From assembly GCF_027579695.1 (NCBI RefSeq), contig NC_083582.1, positions 5,338,378-5,402,377 on the forward strand: DNA of 64,000 nt. Direction: 5' to 3'. The stretch comes from Neoarius graeffei. Taxonomy: Eukaryota > Chordata > Actinopteri > Siluriformes > Ariidae. The notes beneath the pieces are model-generated. The model searched no databases, had not been told where the DNA came from, and saw only the letters and a list, made by a program, of their open reading frames with translations. This document shows, piece after piece, positions 1-11,149 of the stretch (its first letter is position 1; each line of letters opens with the position of its first letter). The translations under genes and the position numbers were made by a program.

Positions 1-1087
1 GGAGAATGGATGTAAATTCTGCAGGTGCAGTGTCATACTTCCCTGCCAGAGCTTCTGTCATGGCATGAACAGGTAGGAAGTTGTCATTCATCTTCACCCA
101 CAGCTCCTGCAGCCCAATCATGTGTCTGATGTAGTAGATGCACATCATGATCACATCTGTGTCAGTTGCAACTACCACAGCCCGTTTGTGGCGCATAATG
201 CGTACTGAATATGCAATGTGAACAAACATTCTAGTATCTGCCTCCTCATGTTTTTCACAGGAAAGTTCTGGAAGCTCAATCTGACAATTTGCTGACAAGA
301 GCACAGTGTGACCAGGATCACAAAAGACTCCACCAAGAATAAGTGTGCACCCTGCAGGAAGTGACTTGTTTTGAGCAGTCCATGCTTCCCCCAGGTAGTT
401 CAACAGATTAGCTTTATTCCGTGGATTGTGAATGAAGCCTTTCCATTCAGGTACAGGGAGTGTGTCATGCGGCTTATACTCCTTCATTTTGCTGGGGCAG
501 GTCTTCATCCTCTTCTCTCGCTCCTCACCTTTCAGACTTTCAGCTGGAGAGAAATCATATCTATCACCAACAAAGTGGATGCAGTCACACTGGTCTGGGA
601 GCATTCCAAGTAGCTGCCTCAGATAATTCCCTTGCAGTTCATAGAAGGTGCTGCTCCCAAGATGCTGGTAACATTGAATGAATGCCATGGCATCAACTAC
701 CATTACAACAGGCTTGTCAGACGGTGGTAGTGTGTCCACTTCTCCCCATGAGCTGCCAAGGTCAGTCTTAATTGCAGCCAGGTAGTCTGCCTTGTTTCCT
801 TTGCGCATACCATACCTTTGGTCAAGGGATGGATCTGGCTCAAACAGGGAGGCAGGGCAACTTGTCCATTCATGGCTAAACACTTCCACCTTCCTGTCTT
901 CCTCTAAGTCATGAACAAAGTACAGGTTCCTCATAACTGCACTCTCCTCCTCATAGACCTGTTTGGTTTTGAATGCCATGGACATGGACTTCTTTGGTTT
1001 TGCTGCAAAGGTTGAAAGTTTAATGTGGGCTACTTTCTCACTGTCTGTTCTTCTTGCTGCAGCCAATGCCTCCAGTCCTTTTTACAA
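1..1087 (-). CDS. Partial FEN1/PIN-nuclease-like protein of a multicopy family
   Basis: An unbroken minus-strand frame of about 362 codons runs off the left edge, so the C-terminus is not seen. In order it shows a hydrophobic block ending in Asp (VVMVVDAMAFIQ, near 680-710), FVGDRYD (near 560-580), a proline/tryptophan block followed by NKANLL (near 400-450), HEEADTR (230-250) and ATDTDVIMM (near 143-170). This spacing of acidic residues is that of the flap-endonuclease/PIN fold, in which EEAD and DTD would hold metal ions. From memory, proteins with the HEEADTR...DTDV pair are many-copy and uncharacterised in fish and marine invertebrates; no substrate is known. The frame is lost at about 1087, at a run of five Ts (1079-1083). 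One base fewer there would join it to an upstream FEYAAEL stretch, so a homopolymer error is as likely as real decay. Whether this is a host gene or a mobile-element gene cannot be told. The coding call is firm; the function is inference. Confidence 0.6.
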
Positions 1088-1140
1088 GTTCAGCTGCATA
1101 TTCGAAAGTGTTCCTTCACCCTTAATATCATGCCATCATC

Positions 1141-2350
1141 AGCTAGCCTCAGCATGCTAAGTTAATCATTAAGCTATGTTATGCTAACTTTAGGACAGAC
1201 AAGAAATAATTTACTACTTAATTTATTACTTCCTTTGACATATTTAGGTGATATATGTTTAAAATTCATGCTTCAGTACCCTCAATCTACCAAACCAGTA
1301 ATTAGGTATAGCTGTAATAGCATTAGCTAATAAGCTTGCTAACTAACAGATGCAACTTGGTAGCTCAGATATTGATGATATGTGTACAAAATAGTAGAAT
1401 GTAAATTGTAAATAAACACCCTTAAATTAGATTTAATTACACACAGATGGTATAAGTTTCATGACATTTAAGCCATAGCCATAGAGAAAGTAAGGCAAAA
1501 CATAAAACTTACCTCAGATAAATGGGTGCCGTGGGGGGTGTCACCGGGGTGCAAATCATTGTAGGATCCCCAAATTACTCATGTGTGTGTGTGAGAGAGA
1601 GAGAGAGAATGTGTGTCATATTGCTAAGTATTCAGTGTGCCTTTCAGAATTTTGATTGTAGCCTGAAATTCTATTGAGTTTCTGGGCCTGTTGATCACCA
1701 ACTAGAAGTGAAATCACCACAGTTCCATTGATTTTGGTTGGATTTTTATAGTTTTTTCTGTGGAATCAGTATACTGTTTGGTAAAAAGAATGGCATATTT
1801 TCTGATGTCACAACTTGGGAGAAAAGTTCATTGCCAATGAAGTAAAGATGAAAATATTGCAAAAAAGTGAAAAAACGCCTAATTTTTTTGCATTAAATGG
1901 AGCCAAAATCATGTAGAAATGTGGTTTAAGAATTATTTTTTCACTGAATGTTGTCAACATATGTGTCCTTTGCACCTGGAAAGCATTTATTGACAACTTA
2001 CCCAAGCCACTGAAGATTTCAGGGAATTTTTCATTTTTCAGAATTTTTCGTCGAAAAATGATGGGTACATACACTACAATAGGCACAATTTTTTTTCCGC
2101 GATATTTCCGACAGAGCAGACCCTCCAATTATTTGTCCTTAGGGATAAAACTATCAAATAAATCACAAATAAAAAGTATAACAAGCCATGTCAGGTTCAA
2201 CCCATTTTAAAGGGTTTTTGAGACTTTGGCTCCCCGACTAATAATTTTAATCTGATTTTCATAAAACCTTGTTTTGGAAAAAAACCCTTCAGATATTTTT
2301 GTGGAGCTGTACATAAATTTTTATTTTATTTATGCATTTTATTATTATTA
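1141..2350. other. Non-coding stretch, AT-rich
   Basis: No coding signal is visible. A short (GA)n microsatellite lies near 1590-1608. The 106-codon open frame at 1808-2128 on the minus strand is AT-driven and resembles nothing known. Confidence 0.5.
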
Positions 2351-2354
2351 CCTC

Positions 2355-2445
2355 ACCTGGGATGGAGTCCACCAGCGGGCGTGTTGGTCAGCCCAAAAGG
2401 GACCATGAGGTACTCATAGTGACCAGTCTCTGATCCTCCTTTTGC
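2355..2445 (-). mobile_element. Ty3/gypsy reverse-transcriptase scrap (fossil)
   Basis: On the minus strand this short stretch reads GHYEYLMVPFGLTN, the signature of the fingers-to-palm region of Ty3/gypsy reverse transcriptase. No other part of the element is recognisable on either side, so it is a small, old, broken remnant. Confidence 0.6.
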
Positions 2446-2887
2446 ATGAACACCCATCCAGTCTAAACTAAAGTGTGGAACCTCTTCAGTGGGAACTGCA
2501 AAAATTAGAACACAAGAACTACACTTAATACCTGGGGGGAAAAAACGGCTTCATCCTGGATCTTTTAATTGCCAATCAGAAAATAAAAGCCAATGAGCCT
2601 CAATAGCTACTACCGGTAAGTGTGCTAGGTTGGACTCAGTAGAACTGGCATCCAAACAAGAGGGACTACTGCCAGGTGCTGACCCAAATCTGTACAGCGG
2701 TGGGTCAACTACAGACCACTCAACTCTGTGTGTGTGTGTGTGTGTGCTTGCTTTAGTGCCCACCATTTCAAAATTTGATTTTCCTGAATATTTTTTAAAA
2801 AACAAATAAGACACATCAAAGATCAAAAGCTGTGGAGTTACTACTCTAAAACTGGACAAATGATACATGTGGTGTTTTTGTTGTTTC

Positions 2888-3334
2888 TGTCAGTCCTACA
2901 CGCCTTGGCACATGCAATTTAGGCGTGCCTCGGGCTGCACACTTGCCGAGTGGGATACAGCGTGTGCACCGTCAACAAGGTGTACCTGTCTGTAATCAAT
3001 GAACTATGTTTGGGCTATTTAAGGACTGCGCTGATGCAAGGACGATGCAAAGTATTATGTTGCGTCTCGTGTGCACTACTGAGCCTTTTTTCCTGTTCTT
3101 CTTGACTTCCTGGTTTCTTGACTCCTGTTTTCTGTACTTTGATCTTGTCTAGTTTTGTCTGCGATATCCTATTCGCGCCTTGGTTGACCTCCTGCCTGCT
3201 TCCTTGTTTTGAATTCCCCTGTTGATTTTGGACTGTTTGCTTTGTTTCTGCTTGGCGCACTTTATGCTCAGATTGCACTGAGTATTGTTAAACATATCTG
3301 CACTTACATCCATCACACTCTCCGCACCCTGACA
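2888..3334 (+). mobile_element. Solo LTR with target-site duplication (fossil)
   Basis: A 447-bp unit begins TGTCAG and ends CTGACA, an inverted terminal pair typical of Ty3/gypsy LTRs. It is flanked on both sides by the 5-bp direct repeat GTTTC (2883-2887 and 3335-3339). A TATTTAAG box near 3016-3024 suits a plus-strand promoter. No internal region is attached, so this is a solo LTR left by recombination between two LTRs. The family is not identified. Confidence 0.8.
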
Positions 3335-3339
3335 GTTTC

Positions 3340-3960
3340 TCACCAAAAGTCATGACACATCCCTAAAATGTATGCAATATGCCAATGGCCACAAAACCAT
3401 TCCTATGAGACAAAGCAGCATATTTTTGAACACACTCTGAATCTTTAACACACCTGAGTATATCTGATGTTTGTGAAATTGTATGAATATTCAGATCGTC
3501 AGAGTCAAATGTGCAAGTGAAAAACAGAGACTTCTCTGAACATTCTTTGTGTACTACATACACGCCATCATTCTACAATGTTGTGTATGCAACAAATATC
3601 AAACTCTCTAGTTCCTTGGAAACTGGTAAAATATTTGTACAAACATGCCTTTGATAGCAGGGCCAGCCCGGACAGTGTTGGAGCCGAAGGTGAGATTTTG
3701 GATTGGCATCATTACAGAAAACAAGAATCATCCGAAAAATTGGACTCTTTTTATTTAAATTTGACTTTTTTCTTTACTTTCTATAGTTGGAGTATTCTTT
3801 GAAACTTTAAATAAAACAAAGAAGTCAACTTTAAATAAAAAAGAGCCTAATATAGATCAACAAGTATTTCTAGGTTGTGAGGAGATGAGCTGTGATCAAA
3901 TGAACCTTTTAGAGCAGAGGGGTACTGAATTTAGTGTTGTTGTGAGAAAATAGAAATTAA
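3340..3960. other. Intergenic, nothing recognised
   Basis: AT-rich single-copy-looking DNA. Short open frames on both strands have no family motifs. Confidence 0.4.
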
Positions 3961-4203
3961 CCTTGTCACACCTGCACTTAAGACTCCACTTCCCAGAGTT
4001 CGTAGTGGCCTTCAAATATGGCCACCGCGCAGAGCTCTCAGTCTCCAGAATATTGATTATCACACACACCTGTTCCATATCACAGCCTCATTACTGCACA
4101 GTATATAAGGACTCTCAGTACACACACACTGAAGTACAGTATATGCTCAGTTCATTGTGTCTGACTTTACCAAGCTGTTTGTTATAGCATTGCTTTTCTG
4201 GTT

Positions 4204-4755
4204 TTGTGGTTTAGAGCACTGAATGGTCTCGCGCCACAGTACCTGAGCGAACTTCTGGTCCTTTATGACCCACCACGCCTACTTAGATCAAAAGGTTCAG
4301 GCTATCTACTGGTACCTCATATAGTGAAGGCTACATCAGGGGGCGGAGCCTTTTCTTACAAAGCCCCACAGTTATGGAACAGCCTTCCAAGTAATGTTCT
4401 GGAATCAGACACAGTCTCAGAGTTTAAGTCTCGGCTGAAAACGTATGTTTTGTCAAGCCTTTTGTTAATGGTGTTTATGAGGTAAAGGAGTAGATCTGGA
4501 GGATCCTCAGGCATAGATTGTTCTGGGAAGTATGGATGCTGTCAGTCCCCCACTCTCACATGCTCATTCGGGTTTGTTGACGGTGGAATGGTTGCTGCTT
4601 TATGCCCCGGGGCTCCCTCATGTCTGTGTTACCTTCTGGCTCTCCCTTTTAGTTATGCTCTCATAGTTAGTCTTGCCAGAGTACCTGCTTGCACTCAGTG
4701 CACAATATACACTGTTCCTAACCATTAGGTGACACTGGACAAACCTAACAACCTG

Positions 4756-4790
<35 letters not shown>

Positions 4791-5449
4791 TTCTCTGTTG
4801 AGTTACATGTCGATCCTGAGACACCAGTAAGATGCTGGCCTCTCCTGCTCTCTGGACATGCCTGATCCATCCTGATGCCCTACTTCTGGCTGGAGTCTCA
4901 TCATATCACTCCTGTGGAGGACAGCCCCCATATGGACAGCTGAAAGATAAACTTAGAAGACACTCTGGACACTTACCTGTACAGTTTTGCGCCAGTGGTT
5001 TAGGACTCCAATCACCATGATAACTTTAGGACTGCAGTTGTCATGAAAGAGATTTGAGTGCAAAACTGATCAGTGAACAGTTTATAACTTCAACAAAATA
5101 GACTTCATGCTAAAACTATAATGAATTTCCTGTTTTCACAGTTATACTTTGTGACTTTATCAGACACAGTTATGTTTATAATTGCAAATTGTTTATAATC
5201 GCGCTGTCTGTTGTCGCCCAATTGGGCATGGGTTCTCTTTTGAGTCTGGTTCCGCTTGGGGTTTCTTCCTCATGTCATCTGAGACAGTTTTTCCTCACCA
5301 CCATAACCTCAGGCTTGCTCATCAGGGATAAATTAATTTATTTGTGATGAAATTAGTTCATGTGTTTAAAGTCTTTAATTTTCTGTAAAGCTGATTTACA
5401 ACAATGTCTTTTGTTAAAAGCGCTATACAAATAAATTTGACTTGACTTG
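4204..5449 (+). mobile_element. LINE 3' end (L2/CR1-like), 5'-truncated
   Basis: An open frame of 93 codons (4204-4485) reads FRALNGLAPQYLSELL, then PQLWNSLPSN and EFKSRLKTY, the conserved C-terminal tail of fish L2/CR1-type ORF2 proteins downstream of the RT domain. About 950 bp of 3' untranslated sequence follow, ending with AAAGCGCTATACAAATAAA, a standard LINE 3' end in fish. All upstream RT and endonuclease sequence is missing, as expected from 5' truncation during target-primed reverse transcription. A repeated GGTTTT on both sides may be part of the target duplication. Confidence 0.7.
4757..4788. repeat. (CT)n microsatellite
   Basis: A simple dinucleotide run inside the 3' untranslated part of the LINE tail. 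Confidence 0.9.
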
Positions 5450-5605
5450 GTTTTCTGACTATTGCGTATTTTGAATTTTGCCCTTCATCTGTGCCTCTGA
5501 TACTCAGTGTCTCGCTGACCATTTCCTGTTCTTTGATATTGACATTGCTTTGCGATTTGGATTTGTTTGCTAGCTTGCTTTAATAAACTCTCTTTCATCT
5601 GTCTT

Positions 5606-5700
5606 TTTTAGCCTTTATTTAACCAGGAAAAACTCATTGAGATTAAAAATCTCTTTTACAAGAGCATCCTGGCCAAGACAGGTGGCAGCACATATATCCA
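5606..5700 (+). repeat. Common teleost interspersed repeat motif
   Basis: The text TTTATTTAACCAGGAAAAAC, then CATTGAGATTAAAAATCTC and CCTGGCCAAGACAGG, is a motif met in many teleost genomes (from memory). It looks like a short, truncated copy; its class is uncertain. Confidence 0.4.
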
Positions 5701-5799
5701 TACACACAACATTAAATAATTTACAGAATAAGTTCTACAATGAAGAGATAATTTAAAAGTAATCAACAATTGGCATATTTGTCCTATTTTGTCACTTCC

Positions 5800-6525
5800 G
5801 TTTCTGGTTGAGAGTACGTCGTGTGCATTCTGGATGCCGCTTCTCACCAGAGCTTTTTTTTTTAATTTCTTTTTCAATTTTCATTTTATTTATTTTTTTC
5901 TGTGTGTTTGTGTAGTTTGATGTTTGAGTGTTTTGTCCGCCGGTTGTGGTGTAGCTCCGGACCTCGTTTTGGGCGTCGGTTCCCTCCAGGCCTTGGTTCG
6001 CTGTGGGTGATGCCTGTGCTCCCAGCTGTGGACTGCAGTGAGCTCATTGCTCATTTAATATTCATGGTTGTCCAGCGCTCTGCGCTTTAACACTTGGCGT
6101 GATGTTCCAAGCAATGTTGCTCGGTGGCGTCGCGGCGGCTGTGCAGGCGGTTTTGGACACACCAGCGCTCTGCGTGGCGGAGCTTCTCTGCTTGCTTTGT
6201 GGATCCACGGCGTGGTGTTCGAGCGATGTGGCTGATGGCGTCACGGCGGCGGTGCTGGAGATGTGGGACTCGTTTTCATGCGCCTTTTGGTGGGACTGTG
6301 GCTGCGACACCACTGGAATTACATCCTGACCCCTACTTGGTGGACTTTTTACTTTTTATTATTTATTCATTTATTTATTTATTATTTTTTATTATTATTT
6401 TTATTTTCTTTATTTTTTCTTTATTTTTTTATTTTTTCATTTTTTTTCTTTGTCTATAATTGTAAAGCGTCCTTGGGTTTCTTGAAAGGCGCTATATAAA
6501 TTTAACTTATTTATTATTATTATTA

Positions 6526-6556
<31 letters not shown>

Positions 6557-6560
6557 ACAA
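5800..6560 (+). mobile_element. Short non-autonomous retroelement with LINE-type 3' tail
   Basis: A GC-rich body (about 5930-6330) is followed by a T/A-rich stretch and a 3' end reading GTAAAGCGTCCTTGGGTTTC, then GGCGCTATATAAAT and a run of ATT repeats. That tail is shared with fish L2-like LINEs and SINEs that borrow their ends. The body holds an imperfect internal duplication of about 110 bp (GCGTGATGTTCCAAGC near 6096 against GCGTGGTGTTCGAGCG near 6208). Open frames exist on both strands but have no family motifs, so I read it as non-coding. Confidence 0.5.
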
Positions 6561-7818
6561 AAGTTCGTTAAAAATAGTATATCAAAAAGTCAGGCAAAAC
6601 ATCTACAGCTGGATGTTTCTGTCTGCAAATAATTTAAAATCACTTTAAGTGCATGTAATGAGACCAACTCCTTCAGTTTCAGGTCAGTTTACTTTAAGTT
6701 AACTTAAATGTCGCCTGCATTCCTGACAAACCTCTGTTCAGAAGTAACAGAATGTACCATATAAAGTAAGAAGAATCCATAAAAGTAGATATCAGATAGG
6801 TACGGAACTTAAAAAAAGTAGATAGACAGCAACTTTGTAGAAAAATTAGAAGCTCTATGAGATCTTTCTGAATTTGATCATATTGTTGGTCATCAAAACC
6901 TTCCAGACCAGACAAATGTGGTTTTATACACAATTCAGCATGCTTGTCAGGAAGTAAATCATTGATTGTTAATGGCTGATGTGTTTTCACAGGAATTAGT
7001 CAATGAAAGATTGGCAAGTTCCCATTTCAGATTGTACTGAGATCAAAAACTTAAGCACGAACAAACATAGATGTTCTTTCAAAAAGCAAAATCAAAAGGT
7101 ATGTGTGGCAGCAGGGTCATGGCCTAGAGTTGGTTTGTGAATGGTTCTGTACTCCACCGACATCCGGCAACTGTTACAGTATGATAAAGTGATAAGGTGA
7201 CTATAAAAATGCCCTTTGCTGATGGCTGAGAACAGAATCCATTGTTCCTGGGTTGATACTGCAGGTAAGAATCTACTTGACTCTTTTCTATATTGTAGAA
7301 CAAAACTGAAGACATCAAAGCTATGAAATAACACATGGAACATATATGGAATTATGTGGTCAACAAAAAGTGTGAAATATGTTTGATATTTTAGATTCTT
7401 CAAAGTACACTGTAAAAGGTAACTTCCTTCATGTAACACAAAAGAAAGTGAGGTAAGGTTTTGCACCAGACTTTGAGTTCAAACAACTTTTGGAACATTT
7501 TAAGTACAATCTTAAAATCTTAAAAGACTTATTCAATTCTCACATATTTTTCAACAGAAGAAGATAAACTTCATATCTTCAAGACAATGTGTGATTTTCT
7601 TTTTATTATATCAACACATTCACAAACAAAACGTCCCAAATTTATCAAAACAGTTCATCAGTTTCCTCACAAATGAAGAAAATGTCACAGTTTTGGTTCT
7701 CCATGTACCGGATGTAATTCGTCTGAAAAATACGAGTGCCGTATTTTCCAGTAAAACACTTGTGTGTGTGTGTGCGCGCGTGCATGTGTGTGAATATATA
7801 TAAAGAGTATATAAATTT
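6561..7818. other. Intergenic, nothing recognised
   Basis: AT-rich DNA with no coding motif on either strand; a short TG/CA microsatellite lies near 7760-7790. Confidence 0.4.
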
Positions 7819-8604
7819 GGCCGAATCCCATTTCACCCCTTGGACCAACCCCTTGGCCCTTCCCCTCCATTTTGCGCGTTCACGTGAAGGGGTAGGGGTA
7901 TCCCAATCCCAGTTAACGCGGAGGGGTAGGGGAAGGGGTAGGGCTTCTGTACCCCTCCAAACGGAGATTTTCCTGGAGCTGACTCCGAACGAAGGGGTTT
8001 GAGTGATTTCCCACAATGCCATGCGGATTTCAGCGAGATTTCATGCGGATTTCAGAAAGATGGCGGTTCCCGCGGCGAAAGATTGTCATAAATGTATTTT
8101 CTCCATTATTTACGTGTTTTAAGTTGTTATCCAGAGGAAACACGCCGCTTGATTCGCTTTCGAGCTGAGAATGAGCAGCGATTTCTGAAATCCAAGCTGC
8201 TGCTAAAAAGCTTTGGGAGTGAGTATTGTTTTCGGTTGCTTGACTGCGTACGTTTTGTTCTGTTATTCTCGCTTTTATTGTTTACATGAGTGTTCTGACA
8301 CCTCATTCTGTCGGATGTGGTGCATGAAGCGCCAAAGATATCCCATTCAAATCACACCCTGTCAGCAGAGATTTCTGGTTCTGGCTCTGACTGTAGCAGC
8401 TGGTCGCAGCCAATGACGCATTTGGTCGCGTTTTGCTAACGTAAACGCTGACGGAGGTACGCGATGACGTATGCGATCGTTGAAGGGCTATCCCAATACG
8501 TAGGGGTTGAATTTCAAGCCCTATCCCTTGTAGCTCAGTTTCAAGGGGAAGGGCCAAGGGGAAGGGGGAGGGGGAGGGGTAGAAATTAGAATTGGGATTG
8601 GGCC
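7819..8604 (+). mobile_element. Non-autonomous DNA transposon with PIF/Harbinger- or ISL2EU-like ends
   Basis: The left end reads GGCCGAATCCCATTTC and the right end, read inward on the other strand, GGCCCAATCCCAATTC. Both are followed by G/C-strand-biased ACCCCT/CCCCTT repeats that extend the inverted ends to roughly 100 bp. The interior keeps what looks like the first coding exons of an autonomous relative: ATGGCG in good context at about 8059, and a stretch reading EETRRLIRFRAENEQRF near 8130-8190, the Myb/SANT-like signature of Harbinger accessory proteins, followed by a splice-donor-like AGTGAGTATT near 8217. No transposase follows, so the copy depended on others. The ends are confident; the superfamily is inference, and no target duplication was resolved. 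Confidence 0.6.
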
Positions 8605-8617
8605 ATAGAGTGGCGGC

Positions 8618-8836
8618 TACAATTATCGACACCTTAATGATCTTTTGGCCGTTGCAAAAGTAGAAAAGACTTTCAATATGTAAATTGTGCATGAATAATT
8701 ACTCAAACTTCCACTGGAAAAAAAATGAGTTGATTCTTGATTACTTAGCGTATCAGATCATATGACACCGTTCCACAATTATCAACACCTTTGTAACAGT
8801 TATCGACACCGTTCTACAATTATCGACATCCAGATG
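8618..8836. repeat. Repeated ACAATTATCGACACC motif
   Basis: The motif occurs at about 8619-8633, 8775-8789, 8797-8810 and 8816-8830 with one or two changes. The last three are spaced about 20 bp apart. It resembles the AATTATYGACACC boxes in the ends of some Tc1/mariner elements, but no transposase or matching inverted end is visible. Confidence 0.4.
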
Positions 8837-8839
8837 TTA

Positions 8840-9517
8840 TTTATTAAGAAAAATAGTATGTGGTATTAACAAAATATAGTTTTTATTTGAAATTTGTTTT
8901 ACATAGACTTATGTAGTACAAAACATCTTTTATATAAATATATCAATGTTGGTGTTTACTTAAATGAGGAAGTAATTCTAATGTTTGTAAACAAATGAAC
9001 TGATAATGTTTAACCTGCGTCAGAAAATCTTTTTTTCCACTTTCTAAGTATTTTCGTAGATCACATTTTGTTAATCATTCATTGTTGTTTGTATTAATTT
9101 CTAGTTTTGTAGTTTACCAATAAACGTCAACAGGGAATTGACACTGTAACCACATGAAAATCCAGGTCAAAGGTCGCATGTCATTCCCCAAACCAAAATA
9201 AAAAATGTCTACTGATATTGTAATATGTGGTAGATATTTACAACAAACTAATATATATATTCAAACAGAATATACACAGTTCTGTGTCTCAAACTACAGC
9301 ATGAGACACACCACTCTGAAAAGTTTTAGATGCTGAAAAAAAACCCAGACAGTTCTAACATGTTGTAGATGTCTTATCACTCTACCTTTAGGGATTCCAC
9401 AATTTTGGTTGCTGCTTTAATAGAATCTTTTAGTTTCAAATTAAAGTTGCTGGATTTTAGACTTTCTGTCTGTCACATTGGAGGAGTGTGCAACATTGTC
9501 TCTGGGTGATGCGCTAC
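8840..9517. other. Intergenic, nothing recognised
   Basis: AT-rich; no coding motif, promoter or repeat that I can name. Confidence 0.4.
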
Positions 9518-9630
9518 CTGTGTGAGTGCTCGTCTAGTTCTACATGAAAGGGAGGGATTCCCTTGACTCCCTGCGACTCAGAACTCTCCGAGGTCGATGC
9601 GGAGTCATGTTTTCTTGGTGGCGTCGCCAT
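9518..9630 (-). CDS. Candidate first coding exon of an unknown gene
   Basis: On the minus strand ATGGCGACGCC in good initiation context (AAGATGG, 9630) opens 38 codons rich in Ser and charged residues (MATPPRKHDSASTSESSESQ, then GIPPFHVELDEHSH). The frame meets a stop at once if not spliced, but a plausible donor CAG|GTAGCG lies at 9518. I could not find a following exon. It could be a true 5' exon, the start of a mobile-element protein, or chance. Confidence 0.25.
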
Positions 9631-9639
9631 CTTGGTGTG

Positions 9640-10670
9640 ACGCAGTTCCATAGTTATGCTAATTAGTTACAGCTCCTCGTTTCTGTCGGGCCATACCGTT
9701 TACCTCAAGAGGGAGGAGAACGGTCCCAAAACAGAGAAACGCAACCCTCAGGACATCAAAATGATCACATCCCATTCATCCACATGATATTGTTCTTGCA
9801 AAACAAAGGAAAATGCCATGTACAAAAAAAAAATAATAATAATAATAAAATGTCAGATGGCATTGCAGTCAGTACCTTTAAGCTTCTGGAGCATCAGCAG
9901 CATATTATTCTTAGTATCAGAAATCTGACGTCAGCTGTGTAAGACAGTTTTCATGTAAAACAATTGCACCCCTGCAATCAGCATGGCATTCTGGGTAACA
10001 CACACATTCTCATAAAACAGCACCAGCTCCAGCCACTTTTATTGTGAGTGGAGCAAAAACCAGTTTGAGTCAGACACGCCAACGCCACACCACTGCGTTT
10101 TCCAACGTCCTGTACGAGCTCTGCCCCTCACGCCATTGTTTTCTGAGGATTAAAGCTCAGTCTGGCGCTCATTCACTGAGCACCAACTCACTCGTCACGC
10201 TCCTCGCTCAGACACAGGTCAGGACTTTCAGGTCTTTAATTAAATATGAGAGCTTTAAAGAGAATTCCACAAAACGTTTATGCAAGAGGACGAAGCTGGA
10301 AACGTCCCGGGGCAAATCTAAAAAACACTCACACCACGTAACAAAGAAACACAAAACATTCTAAATATTCTGTTTCCTGTTAGACAGTCTGACTTGTATG
10401 GAATTTCATTTATTTCATTTAAAAAATAAACAATGCATGCTTTTTCACGCTCAGGAAATGACCAATCTGTTGTTTCTATAGCAACAGCTCATTCACAAGA
10501 GAGCTCATGTACAGCTGACGCTCCATATAAACTAATCAAAAACACGTGATTGTTGATCCTTTAGTGAACTTTAGTGAAGGAGTCTCCAGTGTCAGTACTG
10601 GGGTAAAGCTGGAACTTTACTTTTCAGCACAGAGAAGTTTACACTTTGTGGTTTTTCAAATCTCATGAAG
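9640..10670. other. Non-coding stretch
   Basis: A short (AAT)n run lies near 9830-9850. The 106-codon frame at 10044-10364 has no recognisable domain and is not called. Confidence 0.4.
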
Positions 10671-10684
10671 ATCTCATATGAAGG

Positions 10685-10995
10685 CTCCAACACTTCAGAA
10701 TCGGACCAAAACTACACCGATCCGAAATTTCTGCCACTCCCAAAACATGAAATACCTTGGACATATATGCAGACTCAGAAACGACACACTTCAAAAGCAA
10801 GTCCTATTCGACCTCAAAACTCCCAGAAAGATCTGGAGTAAAGCGGAAAAAGTTATGGGAATGGACGAAAATCAGATCAAAAGAACGATGATGGAAAAGT
10901 GAAATTAATGTGACTGCTGGACATTCGATTCAATCCAGCAGAAGCGCCCCAAGACCCCTAATTGTGCGCCATGAGGGAAGAATGATGATGATGAC
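10685..10995 (+). mobile_element. LINE C-terminal fragment with (ATG)n-type tail
   Basis: The frame up to 10902 reads MKYLGHICRLRNDTLQKQVL, the conserved segment near the C-terminus of RTE-like LINE proteins, and a GATGATGATGA tail follows at about 10983-10996. It is a heavily 5'-truncated copy, probably unrelated as an insertion event to the RT pieces at 11.15-11.99 kb. Confidence 0.55.
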
Positions 10996-11149
10996 TCAGA
11001 CGCATTAAGGCAGTGAGAAACTCATCCACTAATTACCTCTTGACGAGACACACCTGTTAATTGAAAAGCATTCTAGGTGACGACCTCATGACGCTGGTTA
11101 AAATAATAGTGTAAAGTGTCATCCAGGTCAATGCTGGATACGCTGAAGA

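Larger units (their letters stand above)
3964..5604 (+). mobile_element. Partial LTR of a second LTR element, split by a LINE tail (fossil)
   Basis: The sequence starts TGTCACACCTGC, carries a TATATAAGG box near 4101-4110 and pyrimidine-rich downstream sequence, and resumes after a LINE insertion at about 5450 with AT-rich LTR-like sequence containing AATAAA near 5580-5587. It differs from the solo LTR at 2.9 kb, so it is another family. No partner LTR or internal region is seen. It is broken and older than the LINE that splits it. Confidence 0.4.

Noticed and set aside
1808-2128. 106-codon minus-strand frame
   Set aside because: AT-rich text without motifs or splice or start context; chance frame.
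5656-5877. 73-codon minus-strand frame
   Set aside because: Overlaps a known repeat motif and a poly-T stretch; no motif.
6062-6459. Overlapping frames on both strands of a GC-rich block
   Set aside because: No family motifs, internal duplication and a LINE-type tail point to a non-coding retroelement body.
7645-8022. 125-codon minus-strand frame
   Set aside because: It runs antisense through the C-rich end of the MITE and adjoining microsatellite.
10044-10364. 106-codon plus-strand frame
   Set aside because: Low-complexity Ser/Thr/Lys text, no domain, no splice context.
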